Shown piece after piece: positions 38,799 through 51,279 of a stretch of DNA of 64,000 nucleotides. The notes beneath the pieces were generated by a model, which worked only from the letters and a program-made list of their open reading frames with translations, was not told the origin of the DNA and searched no databases. Each line of letters begins with the position of its first letter. Positions within the stretch are counted from its first letter, which is position 1. The position numbers and the translations under genes were made by a program. Origin of the DNA: Acidobacteriota bacterium (lineage in GTDB: Bacteria; Acidobacteriota; Blastocatellia; RBC074); contig JACPYM010000107.1 of assembly GCA_016196035.1 (NCBI GenBank), positions 1 through 64,000 of the forward strand, in the 5' to 3' direction.

Positions 38799-39989
38799 AT
38801 GAGAAATCAAATAATTTTAGCGGGCTTGGTCTTGCTCGCGGGACTAGCGACCGCGTGTGAAAAGAGGCAGCAGGCCGCGACGGAAAAGCCTGTCGTGGTT
38901 ACCGGCGTCAAACTGGAAACCGCCGCGCTCGCGCCAATCGAAGATTTTTACGAAGCAACCGGCACCGTCAAATCGCGCACGACGACGACGCTTTCGGCGC
39001 GCACGCTGGGCACGGTGGTAGCCTTGCGCGTGCGCGAAGGCGACCGCGTCAGCGCCGGGCAAACTTTGGTCGAGATTGACAACCGCGACGCCGCCGCACA
39101 ATTGCAAAAGGCCCAGGCCGGCCTGCTGGAAGCCCAAGCCGCGCAAACCGAAGCCGAGCAATCCAGCAATGGCGCACAAGCCACCAAGGCCGCTGCCGAG
39201 GCGAACCAGCGGCTGGCGCAGGCGACCTTCAACCGCTACCAAACGCTGCTCGAACGCAAATCGGTTAGCCCGCAGGAATTCGATGAGGTCAAAGCACGGC
39301 TGCAAATCGCCGAGGCCGAAGTCGAACGCGCTGGCAAGATGTTGCAAATGATCGCCGCCAAAAAAGCCCAGGTGCGCGCGCGCATTGAGCAGGCCAAAGC
39401 CGACATCACCAACGCGCAGGTGTATGCCGGTTACGCTCGCATCACTTCGCCGCTCACCGGCATCGTCATCGCCAAGACAGTAGAAGTAGGTTCCACCGCA
39501 ACGCCGGGCGCACCGCTGCTGACGATCGAGGACAGCACACGCTATCGCCTGGAAGCCGCCATCGCCGAGTCGCAGTTGCGCCGCATCCGGTTGCGTGACG
39601 CCGCGCGCGTGCAAATTGACGCGCTGGGCGGTACGGAACTGAGCGCCACCGTCAGCGAGATCATGCCTGCGGCGGATGCAGGGAGCCGCAGCTACACGGT
39701 GAAACTCGACCTGCCGCCGCAAAGCCTGCTGCGTTCAGGGATGTACGGCACGGCGCGTTTCGCCAGCGGCCAGCGGCAGGCGTTGTTGATCCCGCAAAAG
39801 GCGCTCGTCCAACGCGGCCAACTGACGGGCATGTTCGTGGTGGATAAAGAAAGCGTCGCGCGCCTGCGGCTAGTCAAGCCGGGCAAGACGGTGGGCGAAC
39901 AGATCGAGATTTTGAGCGGCTTGCAAGCGGGCGAACGTTTCGCGACCGAGGGCGCGGCGAAACTGAATGACGGCAATCGTGTGCAGTAG
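38799..39989 (+). CDS. RND efflux periplasmic adaptor (membrane-fusion protein)
   Basis: 396 residues. Signal sequence ends in a lipobox (LATAC), so it is an inner-membrane-anchored lipoprotein. A lipoyl/barrel-sandwich half near residues 60-85 (GTVVALRVREGDRVSAGQTLVEID), an alpha-hairpin of about 120 residues rich in Ala, Gln and Glu, the second lipoyl half (YARITSPLTGIVIAKTVEVGSTATPG) and a C-terminal beta-barrel are in the usual order. It bridges the RND permease and the TolC-like duct. Confidence 0.93.
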   Translation: MRNQIILAGLVLLAGLATACEKRQQAATEKPVVVTGVKLETAALAPIEDFYEATGTVKSRTTTTLSARTLGTVVALRVREGDRVSAGQTLVEIDNRDAAAQLQKAQAGLLEAQAAQTEAEQSSNGAQATKAAAEANQRLAQATFNRYQTLLERKSVSPQEFDEVKARLQIAEAEVERAGKMLQMIAAKKAQVRARIEQAKADITNAQVYAGYARITSPLTGIVIAKTVEVGSTATPGAPLLTIEDSTRYRLEAAIAESQLRRIRLRDAARVQIDALGGTELSATVSEIMPAADAGSRSYTVKLDLPPQSLLRSGMYGTARFASGQRQALLIPQKALVQRGQLTGMFVVDKESVARLRLVKPGKTVGEQIEILSGLQAGERFATEGAAKLNDGNRVQ

Positions 39990-39996
39990 TTTTCTT

Positions 39997-40059
39997 CCCA
40001 CGAAGATACACGAAGGAACACAAAGAAAACGCCGTGCTTCTTCGTGTGACTTCGTGGGA
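39997..40059. repeat. Inverted CACGAAG-type repeat before the RND gene
   Basis: CCCACGAAGATACACGAAGG (39997-40016) is nearly complementary to 40040-40059. It lies just upstream of the RND permease start at 40080 and could form a hairpin near its ribosome-binding site. A related motif is at 27554-27610. Confidence 0.7.
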
Positions 40060-40079
40060 GACCTATTTTGAGGGTTGTG

Positions 40080-41075
40080 ATGAAAACGGGAATTGGGATC
40101 GCCGGAAAGCTGGCGCGGGTCTTCATTGATTCAAAGTTGACGCCGCTGATTGTCGTGGCTGCGATGCTGTTGGGCCTGGGTGCCGTGATCATGTTGCCGC
40201 GTGAAGAGGAGCCGCAGATCATCGTGCCAATGGTGGATGTCTTCGTGCGGATGCCGGGCGCATCGGCCAAAGAAGTCGAAGAGCGCGTCACCAAGCCGAT
40301 GGAAAAGCTGCTCTGGGAAGTGCCCGGCGTTGAGTACATCTATTCGACTTCGTCGCCGGGGATGACGATGGCGGTGGTGCGCTTCCTGGTTGGGCAAAAC
40401 GAAGAGAACGCCATCGTGCGGTTGAATCAAAAGCTGCTGGCGAATTTCGATCTGATCCCGCCGGGGGCGAGCCAGTCGTTGGTCAAGCCGCGTTCGATTG
40501 ACGATGTGCCGATTCTGGCGTTGACGCTGTCGAGCAATACCTACGACGCTTTCACGCTGCGCCGCATCGCCGCGCAAGTCCATGATCAAATCAAAGAGGT
40601 CACCGACGTCTCCGAAGTCACGCTCATCGGCGGCCAGCGCCGCCAGATGCGCGTGACGCTTGATGAAGCGCGGCTGGCCGGGTTCAACGTCGCGCCGGCT
40701 CAGATCATTCCGTTGCTCGAACAGGCGAATCGGCAAATGCAGGCTGGCAGCTTCGCCGCCGGCAATCGCGAGTTTCAAGTGGAAACGGGCGGCTTCCTGT
40801 ATACGGCGGAAGACGTCGGCAATGTAGTCGTCGGCGTGTCCAACAACCGCCCCGTGTATTTGCGCGATGTGGCGAAGGTGGAAGATGGCGCGGAAGAGCC
40901 AAGCGATTACGTTATGTTCGGGCAGGGCTCAGCCGTGGACACGCGCCCCGCAGCTCATCCGCAATCCGCAATCCGCAATCCGTCACACCGGCGGTCACCA
41001 TTTCCGTCGCCAAGCGCAAAGGCAAAAACGCCATTGAGATTGCCGACCAGGTCGTTGAGAAAGTCGAGCACCTGA
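40080..41075 (+). CDS. RND efflux permease, N-terminal fragment (frame lost at a heptamer array)
   Basis: 331 residues from the ATG at 40080. The first 290 residues are a normal HAE-type RND N-terminus: first membrane helix, porter subdomains ([26 protein letters not shown]-like and [15 protein letters not shown] segments) up to [10 protein letters not shown]. Then come three CCGCAAT units (QSAIRNP) and about 30 aberrant residues to a stop. Homology resumes at base 40985 in another frame ([21 protein letters not shown]). The two halves make one gene of 3.27 kb. Adding one 7-base unit to the array would restore the frame with no stop in between. It could be phase variation, true decay, or an assembly error. 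Confidence 0.85.
   Translation: MKTGIGIAGKLARVFIDSKLTPLIVVAAMLLGLGAVIMLPREEEPQIIVPMVDVFVRMPGASAKEVEERVTKPMEKLLWEVPGVEYIYSTSSPGMTMAVVRFLVGQNEENAIVRLNQKLLANFDLIPPGASQSLVKPRSIDDVPILALTLSSNTYDAFTLRRIAAQVHDQIKEVTDVSEVTLIGGQRRQMRVTLDEARLAGFNVAPAQIIPLLEQANRQMQAGSFAAGNREFQVETGGFLYTAEDVGNVVVGVSNNRPVYLRDVAKVEDGAEEPSDYVMFGQGSAVDTRPAAHPQSAIRNPSHRRSPFPSPSAKAKTPLRLPTRSLRKSST
40957..40982 (+). repeat. CCGCAAT heptamer array at the RND frame break
   Basis: Three full CCGCAAT units plus a partial one. The unit has no stop codon in any forward frame. Upstream coding is in one frame and downstream coding is offset so that +7 or -14 bases re-joins them. The same unit (as ATTGCGG) is present in frame inside hypF at 59561-59594. 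Confidence 0.92.
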
Positions 41076-41083
41076 AAGGCTCG

Positions 41084-43345
41084 TTGATTCCCGGTGACGT
41101 GACCGTCACGACGACGCGCAATTACGGCGAGACGGCCAGCGAGAAATCGAACGAATTGCTGTTGCACATGCTGATTGCGATTCTCTCGGTCGCCGTGCTG
41201 ATCTGGCTGACGCTAGGCTTGCGCGAAGCGGGCATCGTGGCGATTGCGATTCCGGTGACGTTGGCGCTGACGCTGGCGGTGTTTTACTTCTACGGCTACA
41301 CGCTCAATCGCATCACCCTGTTTGCGCTGATCTTTTCCATCGGCATTTTGGTGGATGACGCCATCGTTGTCGTCGAGAACATCACGCGCCATTCCCACCT
41401 ACCTGAAAACCAGGGCCGCCCGTTGGCTGACATCGCGGTCGAGGCGGTTGACGAAGTGGGCAATCCGACGATACTGGCGACGTTTGCGGTGATTGCGGCG
41501 ATCTTGCCGATGGCCTTTGTCGGCGGGCTGATGGGGCCGTACATGAAACCGATCCCGATCGGCGCAACGGCGGCGATGGTCTTTTCGTTGTTGGTGGCCT
41601 TCATCGTCACACCGTGGGCGAGCTTGCGCCTCTTGAAACGCGCGGCTGGGCATCACGAAGAAACCGAAGGCCGGCTGACGCTGCTGTACCGGCGCGTGAT
41701 GGGCAATCTGATTCGTGTGCCGAAATGGCGCTACGGCTTTTTGCTGATGGTCACGGTGCTGTTGCTGGCGTCGGTGTCGCTGTTCGCCTTCAAGGCGGTG
41801 CGCGTGAAGATGCTGCCGTTTGATAACAAGAGCGAATTCCAGGTCATTATTGATACGCCCGAAGGCACGCCGCTCGAACAGACTGCCGCCGTCACGCGCG
41901 AGATTGCCGAGACGCTGCGCACCGTGCCCGAAGTCGTCAACTATCAAATGTACGTCGGCACGGCCTCGCCCTATAACTTCAACGGTCTGGTGCGGCATTA
42001 CTTCATGCGGCGCGGGCCGAACGTGGCGGACATCCAAGTCAATCTGGTCGGCAAGGGCGAACGCAAAGCGCAAAGCCACGACATCGCCAAACGCGTGCGT
42101 CCGGCGATTCAGCAGATCGCAGCCAAATACAACGCGCGCGTCAAAGTCGCCGAAGTCCCGCCCGGCCCGCCTGTTTTGCAAACGCTGGTCGCTGAGATTT
42201 ACGGCCCCGATTACCAGCGCCAGATGGAGATCGCCAAAAACATCCGCGACATCTTCGATCAAACGCCTGGCGTAGTGGATGTGGATTGGTACGTCGAAGA
42301 CGATCAACCCAAGTATCGTTTCGTCGTGGATAAGGAAAAGGCCGCGCTCAACGGCGTTTCGACCGAACAGATTGCCGCGACCTTGCGCATCGCGGTGGAT
42401 GGGATGCAAGCCGGGCTGGCGCATCAGCCGAATGAGAAAGAAGACGTCGGCATCTTCCTGCGACTGCCGCGCGCCGAACGTTCGAGCGTGGACGATCTGA
42501 AACAACTCAAGGTGATAGGCACGCACGGCAATCTGGTCGCGCTGGGCGAACTGGTCAAAGTCGAAGAAACCACCGCCGACAAGAGCATCTATCACAAGAA
42601 CCTGATGCCGGTGACGTATGTGACCGGCGATGTCGCGGGCAGTGTCGAAAGCCCTGTTTACGCGATCCTACAGCTGAATGAAGCGATTGCGAAATTAAAG
42701 CTGCCGGAAGGTTACGAACTTGAACGTTATGTGGCGCGGCAGCCGTTCATCGCGGACAAGTTTGCGCTGAAGTGGGATGGCGAATGGCACATCACCTACG
42801 AAGTCTTCCGCGATTTAGGCTTGGCCTTCGCGGTGGTGCTGGTGTTGATTTACATCCTCGTCGTCGGCTGGTTCCAATCGTTCAAAACGCCGCTGGCGAT
42901 CATGATGGCAATTCCCTTTTCGTTGGTCGGCATTCTGCCCGCGCACGGAATGCTCAATGCGTTCTTCACGGCGACCTCGATGATCGGGTTTATTGCGGGT
43001 GCGGGCATTGTCGTGCGCAATTCGATCATCCTGGTGGACTTTGTCGAGTTGCGGTTGAAACAGGGCATGCCGCTGGCTGAAGCAGTGATTGACGCGGGCG
43101 CGGTGCGGTTTCGCCCCATGATGCTCACGGCGGCGGCGGTCGTGGTGGGCGCGTTCGTGATTTTGTTTGATCCGATCTTTCAAGGGCTGGCGATTTCCTT
43201 GATGGCGGGAGAAATCGCTTCGTTGTTGTTGTCGCGGATGACGGTGCCGGTGCTGTATTACTTGAGCGAGCGTAAACAGCATCAGGGACTCAAACCCGTT
43301 CCCGTCGAGTTAAACGTGAGCAGCATGAAATCGGCGGCGGATTGA
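41084..43345 (+). CDS. RND efflux permease, C-terminal fragment
   Basis: 753 residues from the first conventional start codon (TTG at 41084); the homologous frame actually begins at 40985. Contains the rest of the porter and membrane domains: [35 protein letters not shown], the second porter half with [22 protein letters not shown], and the last membrane block ending in [14 protein letters not shown]. Separate translation would give a pump without its first helix, so function depends on frame restoration. It is followed 46 bases later by a YHS-domain gene. Confidence 0.85.
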   Translation: MIPGDVTVTTTRNYGETASEKSNELLLHMLIAILSVAVLIWLTLGLREAGIVAIAIPVTLALTLAVFYFYGYTLNRITLFALIFSIGILVDDAIVVVENITRHSHLPENQGRPLADIAVEAVDEVGNPTILATFAVIAAILPMAFVGGLMGPYMKPIPIGATAAMVFSLLVAFIVTPWASLRLLKRAAGHHEETEGRLTLLYRRVMGNLIRVPKWRYGFLLMVTVLLLASVSLFAFKAVRVKMLPFDNKSEFQVIIDTPEGTPLEQTAAVTREIAETLRTVPEVVNYQMYVGTASPYNFNGLVRHYFMRRGPNVADIQVNLVGKGERKAQSHDIAKRVRPAIQQIAAKYNARVKVAEVPPGPPVLQTLVAEIYGPDYQRQMEIAKNIRDIFDQTPGVVDVDWYVEDDQPKYRFVVDKEKAALNGVSTEQIAATLRIAVDGMQAGLAHQPNEKEDVGIFLRLPRAERSSVDDLKQLKVIGTHGNLVALGELVKVEETTADKSIYHKNLMPVTYVTGDVAGSVESPVYAILQLNEAIAKLKLPEGYELERYVARQPFIADKFALKWDGEWHITYEVFRDLGLAFAVVLVLIYILVVGWFQSFKTPLAIMMAIPFSLVGILPAHGMLNAFFTATSMIGFIAGAGIVVRNSIILVDFVELRLKQGMPLAEAVIDAGAVRFRPMMLTAAAVVVGAFVILFDPIFQGLAISLMAGEIASLLLSRMTVPVLYYLSERKQHQGLKPVPVELNVSSMKSAAD

Positions 43346-43391
43346 TGTGCGACGCGCCGCCGATTTGTCAGACCTGCTTCAAGGAGACTTT

Positions 43392-44099
43392 ATGAAACGA
43401 CTTCAGTATTCAATTACAGCAGTATTCGTCTTATTGATCGCCTTTGCTGTCGTGGTGCCGGCGCAAGATCATAGCCAGCACCAAGGTCAGAACAAAGGAC
43501 AAATGGGTGGCATGGACATGGGCAACATGCAGGACATGCAAACCATCCACGCCTTGTTTGGCGGTCACCAACAAATCACGCGCACCGTCAAAGAAATCGC
43601 CAACGGCGTCGAGACTTACACCGAATCCGCTGATCCCAAGCTGCAAGCATTGATCAAAGAGCATGTCTGGGCGATGCAGCAACGCTTGGCGAAACATCAA
43701 CCCATCCGCCAGTGGGACCCGCTGTTTGCCGAACTGTTCAAGCAAGCCGACAAGATCAAGCTGGAAGTCAGCGCCACTGCCAAGGGCATGAAAGTGAGCG
43801 AGACTTCGGCGGATGCCTACGTGGTTAAGTTGATTCAGGCGCACGCCAAAGGCGTCTCGGAATTCGTCAAAGAAGGCCTGCCGGTGATGCACAAAGAGCA
43901 TCCGTTGCCAGGCGCGGAAAACGTGAGCACTCCGATTGGCTTTATCGGCAAAGGCGATGGCGTCACCACATGTCCTGTGACGGGCGAGCCAGTGAACAAA
44001 GAGGTCAAGTTTGGGTTTTACGGACGCACGGTCTATTTCTGCTGCGAGAATTGCCGCGATGAAGTGAAGAAAAACCCGGAGCGGTATCTCAAGCCTTAA
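43392..44099 (+). CDS. Secreted YHS-domain protein with Met/His-rich N-terminus
   Basis: 235 residues from the ATG at 43392 behind AAGGAG. A signal peptide is followed by a His/Met/Gln-rich stretch ([20 protein letters not shown]) that could bind copper or silver. Residues 60-165 are helical and unassigned. The C-terminal 45 residues are a YHS domain: [40 protein letters not shown]. With the adjacent RND pump this suggests a periplasmic metal-handling role for the operon. That is inferred, not shown. Confidence 0.8.
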   Translation: MKRLQYSITAVFVLLIAFAVVVPAQDHSQHQGQNKGQMGGMDMGNMQDMQTIHALFGGHQQITRTVKEIANGVETYTESADPKLQALIKEHVWAMQQRLAKHQPIRQWDPLFAELFKQADKIKLEVSATAKGMKVSETSADAYVVKLIQAHAKGVSEFVKEGLPVMHKEHPLPGAENVSTPIGFIGKGDGVTTCPVTGEPVNKEVKFGFYGRTVYFCCENCRDEVKKNPERYLKP

Positions 44100-44138
44100 A
44101 TCCGTTTGCCAATGAGCGACCGGGGCAGTACCGCGCGC

Positions 44139-44234
44139 AGGACGGTACCGCGCGCGTGAGCAAGCGGTGTTTCCGCTTTAACCCAGTGCGGGTATAGGGC
44201 GAGCGCCGCTTGCTGACACGCGCGGTACCGTCCT
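44139..44234. repeat. REPIN-like element, family C, copy 2
   Basis: Inverted repeat 44139-44167 against 44206-44234 with the same GGTACCGCGCGCG and GCTTGCTGA cores as the copy at 38681, two mismatches. A partial extra core precedes it at 44126-44138. It follows the YHS gene. Confidence 0.85.
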
Positions 44235-44357
44235 GCTGTCCCACTCCGTACACGCATTTGCAAATCAGCGTTGCAGCGCAGAGGTATGCAGCTTGCTCAA
44301 ACCCTGTGCTGAGGACTTTTCCTCATTCTCATTTGGCCCACGAGGAAGAAGGCGCAC

Positions 44358-44639
44358 ATGAAAAGCGAAGAGAAACCAGACTGCGGACGGGTGGAAGTGG
44401 CCGAGGAAGAATGCAAGGGCTGCGGCTTGTGTGTAGAGGCCTGCCCTCCCCACGTCATGAAATTGGGCGAGCGTCTCAATACGCGCGGGTATCATCCGGC
44501 GACGTACCTGGGACACGGCTGCACCGGCTGCGGAATTTGTTTTTTTGCCTGCCCGGAGCCGGGGGCCATCACAGTTTTCGTCCTACAATCCAGGCCCGGC
44601 GCAGCGGCGGCTTCGCCGTCAACAGCCGCAGGTCATTAG
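44358..44639 (+). CDS. 2-oxoacid:ferredoxin oxidoreductase delta subunit (2x[4Fe-4S] ferredoxin)
   Basis: 93 residues. Two bacterial ferredoxin motifs: [12 protein letters not shown] and [12 protein letters not shown], each CxxCxxCxxxCP, enough for two [4Fe-4S] clusters. The spacing and context match the delta subunit (KorD/VorD type) that passes electrons from the TPP centre to ferredoxin. The C-terminal 20 residues are Ala/Ser-rich and probably non-essential. The alpha subunit gene follows after 46 bases, with a short TGACCAA heptamer array in between (44650-44670). Confidence 0.88.
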   Translation: MKSEEKPDCGRVEVAEEECKGCGLCVEACPPHVMKLGERLNTRGYHPATYLGHGCTGCGICFFACPEPGAITVFVLQSRPGAAAASPSTAAGH

Positions 44640-45737
44640 CCCGTGCCCACTGACCAATGACCAATGACAAAGGATGGGCGACACAATGACCAAAGAGTTA
44701 ATCAAGGGGAATGAAGCCGTCGTGAAAGCCGCAATCCTGGCCGGTTGCCGTTCGTTTTACGGCTACCCGATTACGCCCGCCAGCGAGATCACCGAAGCGG
44801 CGGCGAAATACTTTCCGCAAGTGGGCGGGACGTTTCTGCAAGCCGAAAGCGAGGTCGCGGCCATCAATATGGTTTACGGGGCCGCCGCGATTGGCGAACG
44901 CACGATGACCGCTTCATCGGGGCCGGGGCTGAGCTTGATGCAAGAGGGCATCTCTTACCTGGCAGGCGCGGAGTTGCCTTGCGTGATCGTAGATGTGATG
45001 CGCGGCGGGCCGGGGCTGGGCAACATTGCGCCCGAACAGAGCGACTACAACCAAATGGTCAAAGGCGGCGGCCACGGCAATTATCACAACCTGGTGCTCG
45101 CGCCGAACTCCGCGCAGGAGATGTGCGACTTGACCTTCCTGGCGTTTGAATTGGCCGACCGCTTTCGCAACCCGGCCATCGTGTTGACCGATGGCTTCAT
45201 CGGCCAGATGATGGAGCCGGTCGAATTCCCCTGCGCGCTGGTCACGCCACCGCCCAAAGCCTGGGCCGTGCGCGCGACGCCGGAAACGCGGCAGAACCTC
45301 ATCACCTCGATTTACATGTCGCCCGAAGAATTGGAAAAGCACGTGCAGCACCTCGAAGAAAAATACACCGGAGCCAGCCAGGAGGGCGCATTGTTCGAGG
45401 CCTACAAAACAGATGATGCGGAAATCGTCACGATTGGTTACGGCATCGTCTCGCGCATTCTCAAGACCGCCGTAGATCAAGCCCGCGCGCGCGGCATCAA
45501 AGCCGGCCTCTTCCGTCCCATCTCGCTGTGGCCGTTTCCAACGCAGGCGCTGGCGAATTTGGCGGAAGCGGCTGAATGTTTCTTGACCGTCGAGTTGAGC
45601 AATGGACAGCTTGTCGAAGACGTGCGCCTGGCGGTGAATGGGCGGCGACCGGTGCGGCTTTATGCGCGCTACGGCGGCATGGTGCCGACGACGGATGAAC
45701 TTTTACAGCAGATCGTGCTGGCGCGGGAGGAGAAAGC

Positions 45738-47192
<1,455 letters not shown>

Positions 47193-47645
47193 GGAGTTGT
47201 TCAGGCCGCCCTGTGATGACCTGAAAGGGCGAAAAGCATGTGCCGGCTTCAGGCGCTTGTCCTTCCCCAAACTTTTGCGCGGTTGCCGCCCGCAAACGCG
47301 GGCGGCAGCATAAAGCCTGGGGTGGAGGCGCAAGCCGGAGCCCCAGGGAAACGCCAAGTTAAACCCCCAAGCCCACGGAGTGGGCGGCAGACCAGTAAGC
47401 AAACCAGCAAGTTATCCCTCACGATCTGCCGCCCGCTTGCGCGGGCTGGGGTGACTTTTCGCCAGTCCTCCCAGGGTTCCGCGCTGCCGCGCTCCACCCT
47501 GGGCTTTATGCTGCCGCCCGCCTTCGCGGGCTAAAAGCGGACGCGCACGATTCGTGCAAAAGTTTGGGGAAGGACAAGCTTCAGCCGGAAGGACAAGCTT
47601 GCCAAGCTCTTCCGCCTGAAGGCGGGACTACGAACTATTTTGCAA
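47193..47645. repeat. Convergent intergenic region with a 323-bp palindromic element (family D)
   Basis: Inverted ends CTTGTCCTTCCCCAAACTTT (from 47256) and the complement ending at 47578, with pairing that continues inward for tens of bases (GCCGCCCG...GCAGCATAAAGCCTGG and its partner). Several GCCGCCCGC-type smaller palindromes lie inside. No protein-coding signal. It sits between the convergent korBC-type and CoA-binding-protein genes, so it could act as a bidirectional terminator. Confidence 0.75.
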
Positions 47646-48113
47646 TTACACCGGCACACGTTTTTGCAGCTTGAGCACCCATCTCATACACCGGTGACCA
47701 AAATCCACCGGTTCGCAATACATCATCGGACAGCCGCCCACCAGGCAATTGATCCCCAGCCGCTCGCACTCGCGTACCGCTTCTGCTGAAACGCTCCCAT
47801 CGCCGAATGAGCGATGGAGCCACACCTGGCCGATGCCCAGCGCCGCACATTCCTGCACCACCTGGGCGGCGGCGTTGGCTGGCGTCACAATCACGACGGC
47901 CTCGAGGGGCTGGGGAACTGCGTGTAAGTCAGGATAACAAGGATCGCCTTCGACCTCCGTCGCTTGCGGATTGACGGCGAAGACTTGATACCCTGCACCG
48001 CGCAGTTTGCGGTAAATCGCATTGGCCGGTTGCCGGGCGTCGCGCGAAACGCCCGCCACAGCAATTCGTTTGCAACTCAGAAATTCAGTGACTTGTTTGG
48101 GGAGCTTGGACAT
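47646..48113 (-). CDS. CoA-binding-domain protein (YccU type)
   Basis: 155 residues. A stand-alone Rossmann CoA-binding domain: KRIAVAGVSRDARQPANAIYRKLRGAGYQVFAVNP, followed by EAVVIVTPANAAAQVVQECAALGIGQVWLH. Similar to the N-terminal domain of SucD and acyl-CoA synthetases but lacking catalytic domains, so it does not replace sucD. Function unknown; possibly metabolite sensing. The malic enzyme gene ends 18 bases upstream on the same strand. Confidence 0.85.
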   Translation of the reverse strand: MSKLPKQVTEFLSCKRIAVAGVSRDARQPANAIYRKLRGAGYQVFAVNPQATEVEGDPCYPDLHAVPQPLEAVVIVTPANAAAQVVQECAALGIGQVWLHRSFGDGSVSAEAVRECERLGINCLVGGCPMMYCEPVDFGHRCMRWVLKLQKRVPV

Positions 48114-48131
48114 AAAACTCCTTTTGGGGAC

Positions 48132-49856
<1,725 letters not shown>

Positions 49857-49902
49857 CGTCATACCTCTTTTCAAATTGGAAGCAGCAGCCCTGGCCCGCC
49901 AC

Positions 49903-51126
49903 TTATTCGGGCCTTTCCGGCTGCGGCGCGGTGGCCGTGAAATCGTGTTGAAAGCGCAATTCGTAACGCGCCAAAAATTCCTGCACGCGCGCAGATTGCG
50001 GCGCTTGCACGATCAATCCGGCGTGCCAGGGTTTGGCGACGCGATAAACGATTTCGGGATCATCATAGGCGCTGGTGTCCGGCCATTCCTGCCGCGCCAG
50101 TGTGACCAGCAAACCGCTGTAATTCTGTTGTAGCGGCGGCAATTGATAAGGCTGCGCATCCGTAGCCGTTGCGCAACGCGCCCATTCACGCCACAGGTTA
50201 AAACCGGTGGCGGCCTCGTGTGTTTCGGTGGTATAAGCGCCGCCGACGCGCGCGGCCACTTCCAAAAAATAGAATTGACCATCCGCCGTGCTCTGGATGA
50301 ACTCGGCGTGCGAAGCGCCGTTGCGCAAGCCGAATTGCAAGAGCAGCGTTTCATTCAAACGCAACAACGCCGCGCGTTCCGCAGCGTCATAGGGCACGGT
50401 GAACGAAGTCGCCACACCGCCGTGTTGCACGATTTCCAACGGCGGGCGTCCGTAACGATTCACGCCCGCGAAAACAACTTTCCCGGCGACCGTCAGCGCA
50501 TCAACGTGATAGACCGCGCCCGCAATGCTGCTTTCCAGCAGGTAATACGCCGAACGTTCGCGCAGTTCCGCCCGCGCGTCGAGCGCCGCTTTGACATGCC
50601 AGACTTCCTCCGCACTGTGCAGCCGCGTGATGCCGATGGCCGAAGCATCGGCGCGTGGCTTGACAACCCAGGGCGGCGGCACGCGCTCCATAAATTCGCC
50701 GACCTCCCGGTCATTGAGCAGATGGACAAACGCCGGTTGCGTCAGACCGCTTTCCCTGCCGCGCACACGCATCGCCAGTTTGTCGCGGAAGTTCAGTGCC
50801 GTCGTGGCGTCCATGCCCGGCAAGCACAGAAATTCACGGATGCGTGCTGCCGTGATGACATCCGCTTCTTCCAACGCGACAAGGCGTTGAATTTGGTGGG
50901 TACGGGCGAAATCGCTGGCGGCGTGCAAATACGCTTCCATCTCGGCGTGGTCGGGCAGGGTCAGCAATTCGTCAAGGCTGTCAAAAGGCCAAGCCGCAGC
51001 ATGCAACTTCTCGCGCGTCAGCAACACCACGCGCCAACCTTGCCGCCGGCATTCGCGCAGGAAATCCGCGCCTTTGAAATAGCTGGCGACGCAAACGATC
51101 GTGGGTTGTTGCTGGAGAATTGTCAC
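49903..51126 (-). CDS. ATP-grasp family enzyme (carboxylate-amine/thiol ligase)
   Basis: 407 residues from a GTG at 51126; no ATG is available and another GTG at 51174 lies in a repeat. The ATP-grasp fold is visible: N-terminal Rossmann part ([32 protein letters not shown]), central [17 protein letters not shown]-binding Lys, and [15 protein letters not shown] metal-binding Glu region. The substrates are unknown; relatives form peptide-like bonds in amino-acid or secondary metabolism. It lies between fhs and malic enzyme genes on one strand. Confidence 0.78.
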   Translation of the reverse strand: MTILQQQPTIVCVASYFKGADFLRECRRQGWRVVLLTREKLHAAAWPFDSLDELLTLPDHAEMEAYLHAASDFARTHQIQRLVALEEADVITAARIREFLCLPGMDATTALNFRDKLAMRVRGRESGLTQPAFVHLLNDREVGEFMERVPPPWVVKPRADASAIGITRLHSAEEVWHVKAALDARAELRERSAYYLLESSIAGAVYHVDALTVAGKVVFAGVNRYGRPPLEIVQHGGVATSFTVPYDAAERAALLRLNETLLLQFGLRNGASHAEFIQSTADGQFYFLEVAARVGGAYTTETHEAATGFNLWREWARCATATDAQPYQLPPLQQNYSGLLVTLARQEWPDTSAYDDPEIVYRVAKPWHAGLIVQAPQSARVQEFLARYELRFQHDFTATAPQPERPE

Positions 51127-51154
51127 GGAGCGCCAACCAGTCGAACCTTTTAGG

Positions 51155-51253
51155 AAGCTTTGCCACAGAGGCACGGAGACACAGAGAAAAGACTTGCGAG
51201 ACCAGAGAACTATCTCTTTTGCTCTGTGTCTCTGTGCCTCTGTGGCAAAGCTT
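51155..51253. repeat. Near-perfect inverted repeat between fhs and the ATP-grasp gene
   Basis: 51155-51190 (TTTGCCACAGAGGCACGGAG core) pairs with 51217-51253 with few mismatches around 26 bases. It contains direct CAGAG/ACAGAG sub-repeats. It separates two genes on the same strand and could attenuate read-through. Confidence 0.8.
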
Positions 51254-51279
51254 CAGTTTGCTGGGCAGGTCTTACTTCT

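Noticed and set aside
47646-48113. CoA-binding protein as a substitute SucD
   Set aside because: It has only the Rossmann CoA-binding domain and lacks the ligase-CoA domain with the catalytic His of SucD.
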